Positions 1 to 6,250 of a stretch of DNA of 10,748 bases are shown here, one piece after another (position 1 is the stretch's first letter; each line of letters begins with the position of its first letter). The position numbers and the translations under genes are program-made. A model generated the notes under the pieces. The model saw nothing but the letters and a program-made list of their open reading frames with translations, was not told the DNA's origin and ran no database searches. Origin of the DNA: JBDZUZ01 sp040255445 (lineage in GTDB: Bacteria > Planctomycetota > Phycisphaerae > Phycisphaerales > UBA1924); the NCBI GenBank assembly GCA_040255445.1, contig JBDZUZ010000134.1, positions 1 through 10,748 on the forward strand. Reading direction: 5' to 3'.

Positions 1-2
1 GC

Positions 3-392
3 TACGCGAAGCGCCCCGGCGGTTTCACCGCGACCGCGTACGGCGAACCGTTCGATGCGCTCATCGTCGGTGATGTCGCCGCGGCGCCCGGCCACGCCGG
101 TGGCGGGTCGAAGGTCTCCTTCTCGCTCCAGCCCCGCTGGAAGCTCCCGATCATCTTCGCCGTCGTCATCATCCTCACGATCTGGCCGGGCATCTGGCTC
201 ACCGATTCGATGCTGCGGACCTATTTCCCCGCCTACGACTTCCCCACATGGGTCTGGTACCTGCCGCTGACGATCCTGCCGCTTCCCTGGATGCTTGTGC
301 GCATGGTGCGCCGATCCCGCGCGGCCAACGCGCAGTCCGTGCGGGAGCTGCGCGAGGCGATCGCCGCGGCTCTCCCCGCCGCGGCCGCCTGA
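3..392 (+). CDS. Membrane protein, C-terminal part (cut by window start)
   Basis: The frame is open from the first complete codon and ends at TGA 390-392, leaving 129 residues of a protein that starts outside the window. Two hydrophobic segments are visible: residues about 48-66 of the fragment (starting LPIIFAVVIILTIW) and about 83-101 (WVWYLPLTILPLPWMLVRMV). A short loop with several aromatic residues joins them. A basic, then Ala-rich tail follows (RRSRAANAQSVRELREAI), so the C-terminus is probably cytoplasmic by the positive-inside rule. The stretch before the first helix is polar and Gly-rich. No catalytic motif is visible and I do not recognise the family. The next gene starts 39 bases downstream on the same strand, so the two may be cotranscribed. 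Confidence 0.75.
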   Translation, partial: YAKRPGGFTATAYGEPFDALIVGDVAAAPGHAGGGSKVSFSLQPRWKLPIIFAVVIILTIWPGIWLTDSMLRTYFPAYDFPTWVWYLPLTILPLPWMLVRMVRRSRAANAQSVRELREAIAAALPAAAA

Positions 393-431
393 ACAGCACA
401 CCCCTGAACCAGCCGAAGGCGGGCCGCTAGC

Positions 432-1157
432 GTGTGGTCGATCGACGACCTGGTCGCGATCGCCGCGGCCGCGCTCGAATCCGCCGCGGCGGATCTCGAT
501 GCGGAGCAGTCGGTCTACGGCCTCGACGCCCGCGCCGAGCTCGCGCTGCACCCGACCATCTGCGATGCCTTCCGCGATGCCGAGTACATGGTGCACCGCG
601 AGCAGCCCTACCCGGGCGAGGTCGTCGCGGGCCGCAAACGGACCGCGCGGGACCGCTGCGATCTCGTGCTGACGCCCGCGGGCGTGCCGCTGCGCGATCC
701 GGTGGCGGAGGCAACGACGATCGCGGAAGCACAGGGGACTCTGTTCGCCGCGGCGGCGGAGGCGGAAGCTGCGGAGGGCGATTTCGAAGGCGCCACCAGC
801 GAAGAAGCGTTCTGGCTCGAGATCAAAACAGTCGGCCAGTACACCTTCACGACCGGCGTGCCCGGCCCGAACCGCGCGTACTCATCGGAGCTCACCGCCC
901 ACCTCGCAACAGACCTGGCGAAGATCGCCAACGAGCCGCGGATCATGCACGGCGGGCTGCTGCTGGTGCTGTTCACCGCGGATGAAGCCGTGGCGCGGCA
1001 CGATCTGAACATCGCGGTAACACGCTGCCTCGATCGGGGCATCTCGCTACGGATGCCCGCCGCGGCGGGGTTCGCGATGACGGACCGCATCGGCAACGCG
1101 TGGTGCCATGTCGCGCTGATCCCTACACGCGGCGGGTTGGACACGCCGGGCGCATGA
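432..1157 (+). CDS. Hypothetical protein with PD-(D/E)xK nuclease-like motif
   Basis: This 241-residue protein starts at GTG 432. An in-frame stop at 405-407 limits upstream extension, and no clear ribosome binding site is seen. The central part reads RDRCDLVL (D77), then after an acidic, Ala-rich insert of about 45 residues, FWLEIKTV (E130, K132). A D on one beta strand and an ExK on the next is the active-site pattern of PD-(D/E)xK nucleases. The preceding EYMVHREQPYP (51-61) and following helix (about 152-168) suit that alpha-beta-alpha fold. A hydrophobic strand (GGLLLVLF, 174-181) lies in the C-terminal half. No signal peptide or membrane helix is seen. The alternative is an inactive or unrelated protein, because the D-to-ExK spacing is long. 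Nuclease function is inferred from the motif only. Confidence 0.72.
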   Translation: MWSIDDLVAIAAAALESAAADLDAEQSVYGLDARAELALHPTICDAFRDAEYMVHREQPYPGEVVAGRKRTARDRCDLVLTPAGVPLRDPVAEATTIAEAQGTLFAAAAEAEAAEGDFEGATSEEAFWLEIKTVGQYTFTTGVPGPNRAYSSELTAHLATDLAKIANEPRIMHGGLLLVLFTADEAVARHDLNIAVTRCLDRGISLRMPAAAGFAMTDRIGNAWCHVALIPTRGGLDTPGA

Positions 1158-1276
1158 CCGCGTTTCGCGGCCGATTTCCATCAAATCACGGCACATTCAT
1201 GCGACGCTCATCAACGCGTTCAAGGGTGTCGTATCGGGCAACGGAGGTCGCGTTCGTGATCGCCGGCCCACGCCAG

Positions 1277-1300
1277 GGGGCGCGGTCAGGATCGCGCCCC
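1277..1300 (+). promoter_or_regulatory. Perfect 8-bp hairpin in the leader of the 702-residue protein gene
   Basis: GGGGCGCG (1277-1284) and CGCGCCCC (1293-1300) are perfect reverse complements around an 8-base loop. The hairpin lies 34 bases before the ATG at 1334, and no T-run follows it, so it is not a standard intrinsic terminator. If the transcript starts upstream it would form in the 5' leader and could affect mRNA stability or translation. At the DNA level it could be an operator. The rest of 1158-1333 shows no gene and no convincing -35/-10 pair. Confidence 0.4.
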
Positions 1301-1322
1301 GAGTAGAACGATTGAGTATCGC

Positions 1323-1328
1323 AGGAGG
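1323..1328 (+). promoter_or_regulatory. Strong Shine-Dalgarno site AGGAGG
   Basis: AGGAGG lies 5 bases before ATG 1334. It is the clearest ribosome binding site in the window and fixes the start of the 702-residue exported protein. Most other genes here lack one, so this gene may be translated at a high level. Confidence 0.85.
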
Positions 1329-1333
1329 ACAAC

Positions 1334-3442
1334 ATGAAACGCACGATGAAGAGCATTCTTTCCCGACGCCGTCGCTGGACGCTGGCGCCGATGCTTGCCG
1401 CTGCGGCGGGGCTCGCCGTCGCGGTGCCGATGCAGGCCCAGACGCAGGACGGGACGCAGGACCGGAACCGCGATCGCAACCAGGATCAGCGCGAAACCCG
1501 TCAGAGTGATCGCCAGGAGCGTCGCACGATTACCGCCGAAGGGCTGGATATCGAGTATCGCGACATCAACCAGCGCGACGACTGGAGCAACGACGAGTAC
1601 GAATTCGAACGCGGCGAGGGCCTGCACGAAGAAGAGTGGTACGACCCCACCGACTGGTTCAACGACGATGAGACACGCGGCGTGACCTACGAGCGGGACG
1701 ACTGGGGCTACGACTACGACTACTACGACGACGACCGCTACCTGGGCAACCGCGAGAGCTACGAGTGGTCGCCGGGCGAGGGCTACCACGAGGAAGAGTG
1801 GTACGACCCTTCTGACTGGTTCAACGACGACGGCCAGGTGAGTTACGACTACGACGATTGGGGCTACGACTACTACGACGACAACTATCGCGCAGGATAC
1901 GACTACTGGGACAGCCCGTACGACAACGACTATCCCGCAACAACCTACCGCGACTGGGACTACTACACCGACGAGGACGACCCGCTCGATTACGACTACT
2001 GGGACAGCCGCTACGACTACGACTATCGGGCGCAGCGCGACCGGATGAGTGATCGCAACTACGGCGATCGTCCCACAACACACATGACGAACAGCACCTT
2101 GAGCGGCCGCCTGGACGGCTGGCAGAAGCGGAACCTGCAGGGCCAGCGCGATTCGCACACGCTCGTCAAGATGCGCCTCGAGAACGGTCGCTCGGCGATC
2201 GTGAATCTCGGACCGAACGTCGAGCTCTCGCGGCTCAACCTGGACCGGGGCGACCGGATCCTGGTGAAGGGCGATCGCGGCCGGATCGACGGCAAGCAGG
2301 TGCTGATGGCCCAGCGGGTGCGGATCGATGACCGCACCATTCGCATGAACAACTGGGATCCCAAGGCGTCCGATCAGCGTCGCAGCGCCGATGCGCAGCG
2401 CAACCGCAGCGCCACCCGCGATCAGTACTACAACCAGAACCGGTCGGACTGGTACACCCAGGACCGAGATCGTGCGCGCACGCAAGCGAGCTCAGCGCAG
2501 CTCCGCGGCCAGCTCGACGGCTGGCAGAAGGTCAGCCTGAACGGCGAGCGCGATGACCACACGCTGGTGCGCCTGCGTCTCGAGGATGGCACCTCGAAGA
2601 TCGTGAACCTGGGGCCGAACGTCGAGGTCTCGCGCCTCGACCTGGACCGGGGAGACCGCATCGCGGTGCAGGGTGTCCGCGGCAGCATCGACGGCAAGTC
2701 CGTCATCTGCGCGAAGCGTGTCAAGGTAGGCGACAAGGTCGTCCGCATGAACAACTGGGATGCGAGGAAGTCGGGCGATAACTGGAGCCCGGACAAGGAT
2801 GAACGCGGCTCGGATGCACGCGATCGGACCATGGATCGGAACCAGTCGCGGACGGCCGCGATGGACCGCAACCGTGAGAGTTCCGACCGCGAGGCCGACC
2901 GCCGCGCGATGCAGCGCGACACCGTCGACCGCATCGTGAGCGAGTGGCCCGCGGAGTCCCGCAAGGCCGCGGAGCGCATGATCAAGGCCTACGGCGAGCC
3001 GGATGCGGCGTCGAAGCTGCGTCTGACCTGGCTCAACAAGGGCCCGTTCGTCAAGACCATCGTGCACAAGCAGCCGGTCGAGCACAACTTCCCCGCACCG
3101 CACAAGGATGTCCTCGAGCAGTTCGTGAACTACAAGGTGCCGGCCGACAAGATGGACGAGCTCGCGAAGTTCGACGGCTCGATCATCGTCTTTCGCACGG
3201 ACGGCCTGATGTCGGCCCGCTGCCACAAGGAGGACATGAACATCCTGGCGCTGAACCTCGCGGATCAGGTGATACAGGGCGAGCGGACGTGGCAGGAGGC
3301 CCGCGACAAGTTCACGCAGGTCGCGACCGCGTACCAGGACGGTGACCGTCCGGAGATCACGCAGCGGCTGGCGTTCGACTCAAAGTCGAGCAACAGCAGC
3401 GAGGCGAACCACGCCGACGGTGACCGTCGAGCCCAGCGCTGA
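1334..3442 (+). CDS. Exported Tyr/Asp-rich repeat protein with duplicated OB-like domain
   Basis: This 702-residue protein starts at ATG 1334 behind AGGAGG. Residues 1-36 form a signal peptide: a basic start (MKRTMKSILSRRRR), a hydrophobic core and a likely cleavage near MQA-Q. Residues 37-65 are Gln/Asp/Arg-rich. Residues about 72-243 are very rich in Tyr, Asp, Glu and Trp, with internal repeats. Residues 256-342 and 390-476 are two copies of one beta-rich domain with the marks LxGxLDGWQK, hTLVxxRLE, IVNLGPNVExSRLxLDRGDRI, IDGK and RMNNWD; the pattern suggests an OB-like barrel. A charged linker leads to a globular C-terminal region (about 528-668, with VDRIVSEWP, NFPAPHKDVLEQFVNYKVP, MSARCHKEDMNILALNLAD). 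I recognise no named family. It is probably periplasmic or surface-located, and the acidic Tyr-rich region might bind metal or matrix; that role is speculation. A terminator follows directly. Confidence 0.9.
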   Translation: MKRTMKSILSRRRRWTLAPMLAAAAGLAVAVPMQAQTQDGTQDRNRDRNQDQRETRQSDRQERRTITAEGLDIEYRDINQRDDWSNDEYEFERGEGLHEEEWYDPTDWFNDDETRGVTYERDDWGYDYDYYDDDRYLGNRESYEWSPGEGYHEEEWYDPSDWFNDDGQVSYDYDDWGYDYYDDNYRAGYDYWDSPYDNDYPATTYRDWDYYTDEDDPLDYDYWDSRYDYDYRAQRDRMSDRNYGDRPTTHMTNSTLSGRLDGWQKRNLQGQRDSHTLVKMRLENGRSAIVNLGPNVELSRLNLDRGDRILVKGDRGRIDGKQVLMAQRVRIDDRTIRMNNWDPKASDQRRSADAQRNRSATRDQYYNQNRSDWYTQDRDRARTQASSAQLRGQLDGWQKVSLNGERDDHTLVRLRLEDGTSKIVNLGPNVEVSRLDLDRGDRIAVQGVRGSIDGKSVICAKRVKVGDKVVRMNNWDARKSGDNWSPDKDERGSDARDRTMDRNQSRTAAMDRNRESSDREADRRAMQRDTVDRIVSEWPAESRKAAERMIKAYGEPDAASKLRLTWLNKGPFVKTIVHKQPVEHNFPAPHKDVLEQFVNYKVPADKMDELAKFDGSIIVFRTDGLMSARCHKEDMNILALNLADQVIQGERTWQEARDKFTQVATAYQDGDRPEITQRLAFDSKSSNSSEANHADGDRRAQR
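1613..1831 (+). repeat. Coding repeat: two GEGxHEEEWYDPxDWFNDD units
   Basis: Residues 94-112 (GEGLHEEEWYDPTDWFNDD) and 148-166 (GEGYHEEEWYDPSDWFNDD) differ at two positions only and lie 54 residues (162 bases) apart. Each is followed by a DDWGYDY-type segment (122-136 and 174-185). A shorter unit of the same composition recurs downstream: YDYWDSPYDNDY (189-200) and YDYWDSRYDYDY (220-231), 31 residues apart. The region looks expanded by internal tandem duplication. Confidence 0.85.
2099..2761 (+). repeat. Duplicated OB-like domain within the exported protein
   Basis: The first copy covers 2099-2359 (residues 256-342) and the second 2501-2761 (residues 390-476), with a period of 134 residues. 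Both run from LxGxLDGWQK to RMNNWD. Shared blocks include VNLGPNVE, LDRGDRI and IDGK. The linker between them is Asp/Arg/Gln-rich with Tyr. The copies differ at many positions, so the duplication is old and both copies appear to be under selection. Confidence 0.85.
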
Positions 3443-3474
3443 CGCTGAGTTGACGAGTTGACTCCTTTCGACGG

Positions 3475-3507
3475 CGCCCGCCCCGCCACTTGGGGCGGGC
3501 GTTGTTT
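3475..3507 (+). terminator. Intrinsic terminator after the 702-residue protein gene
   Basis: CGCCCGCCCC (3475-3484), a 7-base loop and GGGGCGGGCG (3492-3501) form a perfect 10-bp stem followed by TTGTTT. It starts 33 bases after the stop codon at 3440-3442. On the opposite strand no T-run follows, so it acts mainly on the + transcript. It separates this transcript from the convergent accessory cluster. Confidence 0.85.
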
Positions 3508-3566
3508 CGCGCCCGTGGGGAGCCTCAAGCAACGCAACGGGGAGCGGCGACTGCCGCGGCGGACGC

Positions 3567-4430
3567 TCAGTCATCCACGATGTCAATCGGACGGAGCCGG
3601 ATCGAGGGGCAGGCCTTGGCAATCCACAGTGCCACATCACGCGAAACGACGATCATGTGGCTGCGGCGATCGAACAGGAGGTACTCGGCGGTGCGAGCGA
3701 AGTCGAACCTCCCGATGCGGTCGAGGTCGGCCCGGCGGTAGGGCAGGACGACGTCACTCCAGCCGGGTTCGCGGACGTGTACAGGACCCTGGATCGGACC
3801 GTTGACCACTTTCCCCAGCTGGGTGAACTCGAGCCGCTCGCGCACCAACGGTGGCAACTCAATCGTCGGCGCCAGTTCCCAAAGAGGCGGCTCACCATCA
3901 ACCGGCACGGGATCGGCGTCCGGATCATCGTCAGGCCGCCGCTCGTACACCATTGGAAGGACACCAAAGCCGATGGCTCCCGTGGTTCGGAATTGCTCGA
4001 CCACCGGGGTCTTCAGGAAGAACACGACGCCCTCACAGATGATGGGGTCTATCTCAGCGAAGTCTGTGCAGTCCCAGGCGATAAGACCGTCGGGCCGGAC
4101 GCGTGAATCCAGCTCATACGTTGGCGGTCCTCCGGCCATCCAGACATACTCCGCCGCCTCGATATCCTCGCTATCGAAGATCCGGTGCGGCGACAGGAAG
4201 AACGGCCGCATCGAACCAGTCGGAGCGTGGTACGGATCACCGCCCGCTGCCGCCGCTTCAGCGAGCGGGCCGTGCAGTTCGGGGAGCCGGGAACGGTCGG
4301 CCCATAGCCGGAAGGACCAAGGGCCGAGGCTGTCGGCTGTTTCGCCCGCGAGAAGACCTTTGACAGTGTCCATCATCAACGGAAATGCCGGCGATCGACC
4401 GTTCAACTCGATGTAAATGCAGACTCTCAT
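3567..4430 (-). CDS. Hypothetical accessory protein (287 aa), last gene of the cluster
   Basis: The protein starts MRVCIYIELNGRSP and ends RLRPIDIVDD. There is no signal peptide or membrane helix. The middle has an acidic low-complexity stretch (RRPDDDPDADPVPVDGEPP, about 164-182), likely a linker between an N-terminal domain (1-160) and a C-terminal domain (about 185-287). The C-terminal segment HMIVVSRDVALWI followed by LRPIDIVD resembles the ends of some contact-toxin immunity proteins (a 'VS...W...PV.I' ending); this is a loose resemblance. A remnant upstream at 4533-4613 encodes nearly the same ending. The start is uncertain because no ribosome binding site is seen; a TGATG overlap with a spurious upstream frame is probably chance. 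It could be an immunity protein, but no family is recognised. Confidence 0.7.
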   Translation of the reverse strand: MRVCIYIELNGRSPAFPLMMDTVKGLLAGETADSLGPWSFRLWADRSRLPELHGPLAEAAAAGGDPYHAPTGSMRPFFLSPHRIFDSEDIEAAEYVWMAGGPPTYELDSRVRPDGLIAWDCTDFAEIDPIICEGVVFFLKTPVVEQFRTTGAIGFGVLPMVYERRPDDDPDADPVPVDGEPPLWELAPTIELPPLVRERLEFTQLGKVVNGPIQGPVHVREPGWSDVVLPYRRADLDRIGRFDFARTAEYLLFDRRSHMIVVSRDVALWIAKACPSIRLRPIDIVDD

Positions 4431-4532
4431 CAGAGGCCGTAGTCGGTGAGGCTGGTACTGCTGGCGGGGGAGCGCACCGGACCCGGTCGCGCGAGTGTAC
4501 TCTGGGCACCGACGGGTGTTGGTGGCAGCGAC

Positions 4533-4613
4533 TCATTCATCGACAATCTCGACCGGCCGGAGTTCGATCCAATGGCAGTTGTCGTTGATCCAGAGCGCGA
4601 TATCTCGCGGGCT
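4533..4613 (-). pseudogene. Start-less remnant homologous to the C-terminus of the 287-aa protein
   Basis: Reading the minus strand from 4613 gives SPRDIALWIND, then IELRPVEIVDE and a TGA at 4533-4535. Against the end of the 287-residue neighbour (SRDVALWI...LRPIDIVDD) I count 14 identities in 25 positions, with most other changes near the end conservative. The nucleotide sequences are clearly more diverged. The frame has an in-frame stop at 4647-4649 and no ATG, GTG or TTG between that stop and the match, so it cannot be translated on its own. It lies directly after the stop of the 137-residue gene. It is best read as the tail of a former paralogue whose front was lost by recombination. Nothing else recognisable lies in 4431-4532. 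Confidence 0.7.
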
Positions 4614-4629
4614 GGCACGAGTTGCGCCT

Positions 4630-5043
4630 CTACTCGAGGCCCTGCATCATCTCAATGACCTGGAGGTCGGCGATGTAGTAGCCCTCGCGGCGCAGGACCG
4701 CGGCGGCGGGACGGAGGGTTTGGAGGAACGCCGCGAACTCCTCGGGTCCGGTCTCCCATGAGATCGACACCATGCACTCGCCAGGCGCGAAGACCCACCG
4801 CTCGATCCGGTCTTCCGGCGCACGGAGCTCGATCTGGTCGGCGAACTCCGACCAACAGAGGGACGGATCGGCCGCCGCGACCAGCCGCGCGAGACGCCGA
4901 GCTTCCTCGGCGGAGATCGGATGGACGGGGTATCCCTCCTCCTCCTCGATCAGACCCTGCGCGAGAAGCATCACGGAGCGACCCACCTCCATCAAATCGT
5001 CAGATGGATCAACGGGGCGGAAGAGGTGCATTTCGTTCGACAT
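4630..5043 (-). CDS. Small acidic hypothetical protein (137 aa)
   Basis: The protein starts MSNEMHLFRPVDPSDD and ends QVIEMMQGLE. It is rich in Glu and Asp (for example LIEEEEG, 31-37), has no signal peptide or membrane helix, and looks globular. A helix (SAEEARRLARLVAAA, 44-58) is followed by a strand-rich middle (RWVFAPGECMVSISWE, 82-97) and a helix-strand end. The start lies 9 bases after the stop of the upstream 295-residue gene, and no Shine-Dalgarno is seen, so translation is probably coupled. The small size, acidity and position in a run of unknown genes fit an immunity-type protein. That is inference from context, not from a family match. Confidence 0.65.
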   Translation of the reverse strand: MSNEMHLFRPVDPSDDLMEVGRSVMLLAQGLIEEEEGYPVHPISAEEARRLARLVAAADPSLCWSEFADQIELRAPEDRIERWVFAPGECMVSISWETGPEEFAAFLQTLRPAAAVLRREGYYIADLQVIEMMQGLE

Positions 5044-5052
5044 AAGGTACTG

Positions 5053-5940
5053 CTACTGAAGTGAGGCGGGGCCGGCCTCGGGTCCGGGTTCGATGATGTG
5101 TACCGGAACGCAGGACACATCGATACGATTGCGGAGGAAGATCTCCCGGTGGAAGCGGCCGGAGATCACGATGAACGGCCAGTATACACGCTCATCGTGC
5201 TGCTCCCAGGTATACGCCATGTCGACGTTACCGATCGAATCGATCAACGAGCGAGGATAGATCAGCCGAGCATCATCCATGCCCGGGCTCTGCATCAGCC
5301 CGAACCGGCTTCCCGGCGGCAGCGGCTCGTTGCGAACGGTCCTTCGTTCGATTGATCCCGCCGGCATCGGCGGCAGCGTTGTCCGCGGGACGGGCTCCCA
5401 GAGCGGAACACGCAGACCGCCGCGACCGGCCCACGACTCAATGCGGACTTCACGGAAGTCGATGCCGCGAATAGGGGGACTGACCGATTCCACCTCGCTG
5501 CGAAGGTCGTCCCGCATGGCGATTCGGTCTGAGAACACACCGACACAACGGGCCGATCGTTTGAGAGAGGCCTCTCGCACATGTACTTGGCCGTGAAATC
5601 CGAGGTGTGAGTTCCCCTCGATACGCACCTCGCGCGTTCCAGAAAGCCACAGCCACTCCGCACAGAGGCGATCTGCGTCGGAATATTGAAAACGTCGCCA
5701 TACGCGGCAGTAGGCTTTTGGCCTTCGAGCCAGATCGTACTCGGCCGGCGTGATACGTTGGATCCCGAGGCTCTCAATGTACTCGAGGAGCCTCGCCGCG
5801 AAGTCACCCTCCTCCGGAGCAAGGACTTGATGATCAGGAGACATTATCACGCGGCCCTCTGATTCCCGCAGAAGCCATCGCCTCACCTCCTCTAGAGCAT
5901 CTTCGCAGGACATGATCCACACCTGAAGGATCTTCTTCAT
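5053..5940 (-). CDS. Hypothetical accessory protein (295 aa)
   Basis: The protein starts MKKILQVWIMSCEDALEEVRR. Its ATG overlaps the stop of the preceding 55-residue ORF by ATGA, which supports this start. The N-terminal 70 residues look like a small alpha/beta unit. The middle is strand-rich (GFHGQVHVREASL, 114-126; RGIDFREVRIESW, 158-170). The C-terminus reads FIVISGRFHREIFLRNRIDV then CVPVHIIEPG, ending in a Pro/Gly tail. This 'VIS...F....V.C.PV.II' ending resembles in outline that of the 287-residue protein at 3567-4430 and the ends of some immunity or paralogous myxobacterial-type proteins. No signal peptide or transmembrane segment is evident. Its function is unknown. Confidence 0.7.
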   Translation of the reverse strand: MKKILQVWIMSCEDALEEVRRWLLRESEGRVIMSPDHQVLAPEEGDFAARLLEYIESLGIQRITPAEYDLARRPKAYCRVWRRFQYSDADRLCAEWLWLSGTREVRIEGNSHLGFHGQVHVREASLKRSARCVGVFSDRIAMRDDLRSEVESVSPPIRGIDFREVRIESWAGRGGLRVPLWEPVPRTTLPPMPAGSIERRTVRNEPLPPGSRFGLMQSPGMDDARLIYPRSLIDSIGNVDMAYTWEQHDERVYWPFIVISGRFHREIFLRNRIDVSCVPVHIIEPGPEAGPASLQ

Positions 5941-6104
5941 GGATAATTCACCGGAGGGTTGCGGAGCCAGGAGTCAACCATACGACCAATCTCAGAATAC
6001 GATATACTGTCGCTCGTGCCGTACATCCGCTGCATTTCATCGTAGGCCCTACGAATTGCGTCGCGAATACCGGCAGCGTCATCGTATTCAACGGTGGGTG
6101 GCAC
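5937..6104 (-). CDS. Small ORF (55 aa) overlapping the 295-aa gene, possibly a gene tail
   Basis: From GTG 6104 the frame reads MPPTVEYDDAAGIRDAIRRA, then a helical, Met/Tyr-containing stretch and SYSEIGRMVDSWLRNPPVNYP. Its TGA (5939-5937) overlaps the ATG of the next gene in the sequence ATGA, typical of coupled translation. An in-frame stop at 6117-6119 limits the upstream end. The amphipathic helix (about 10-30) and regular codon use suggest real coding. It may be a small gene or the last piece of a longer protein, such as a toxin tip, whose front has been lost. The only start is a GTG inside a small hairpin, which weakens the case for an intact gene. Confidence 0.5.
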   Translation of the reverse strand: MPPTVEYDDAAGIRDAIRRAYDEMQRMYGTSDSISYSEIGRMVDSWLRNPPVNYP

Positions 6105-6116
6105 ACCTACGCCACC
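6097..6116. repeat. Short inverted repeat GGTGGC/GCCACC
   Basis: GGTGGC (6097-6102) and GCCACC (6111-6116) flank an 8-base spacer at the upstream edge of the accessory cluster. The surrounding GTGTGCCACCCACC reads like a REP-type or dispersed intergenic repeat. That suggestion is from appearance only. It covers the GTG of the 55-residue ORF. Confidence 0.35.
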
Positions 6117-6147
6117 TCATCGCTCATAGAACTCCGAAGTGTCCGTG

Positions 6148-6179
6148 CCCCGGGGTCGAGGCTTTGCGAGTCCCCGGGG
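6148..6179. repeat. Two CCCCGGGG palindromes 24 bases apart
   Basis: Identical self-complementary octamers lie at 6148-6155 and 6172-6179. Because each is a palindrome, the two can also pair as an 8-bp stem with a 16-base loop. No T-run follows on either strand, so a standard terminator is unlikely. The repeats sit between lpxB and the accessory cluster in a non-coding stretch (6105-6250). Confidence 0.5.
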
Positions 6180-6250
6180 TTGAGCGTACCCACAAACCGG
6201 GATCAGGCTGATCGGCGGGCAGACGTGACCCGGGTGTGGAAAACCGACCC

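Noticed and set aside
1286..2485. Long antisense frame encoding a Val/Ile-rich protein of 399 residues
   Set aside because: It is the mirror of the Tyr/Asp-rich coding repeats (GAC/TAC read as GTC/GTA). The + strand has the signal peptide, ribosome binding site, domains and terminator.
4430..4618. 62-residue minus-strand frame ending in TGATG at the start of the 287-residue gene
   Set aside because: The frame is Ser/Pro/Arg-rich without domain. The conserved protein signal at 4533-4613 lies in a different frame, so the overlap is probably chance.
6148..6179. CCCCGGGG pair as a terminator
   Set aside because: A stem is possible but no T-run follows on either strand.
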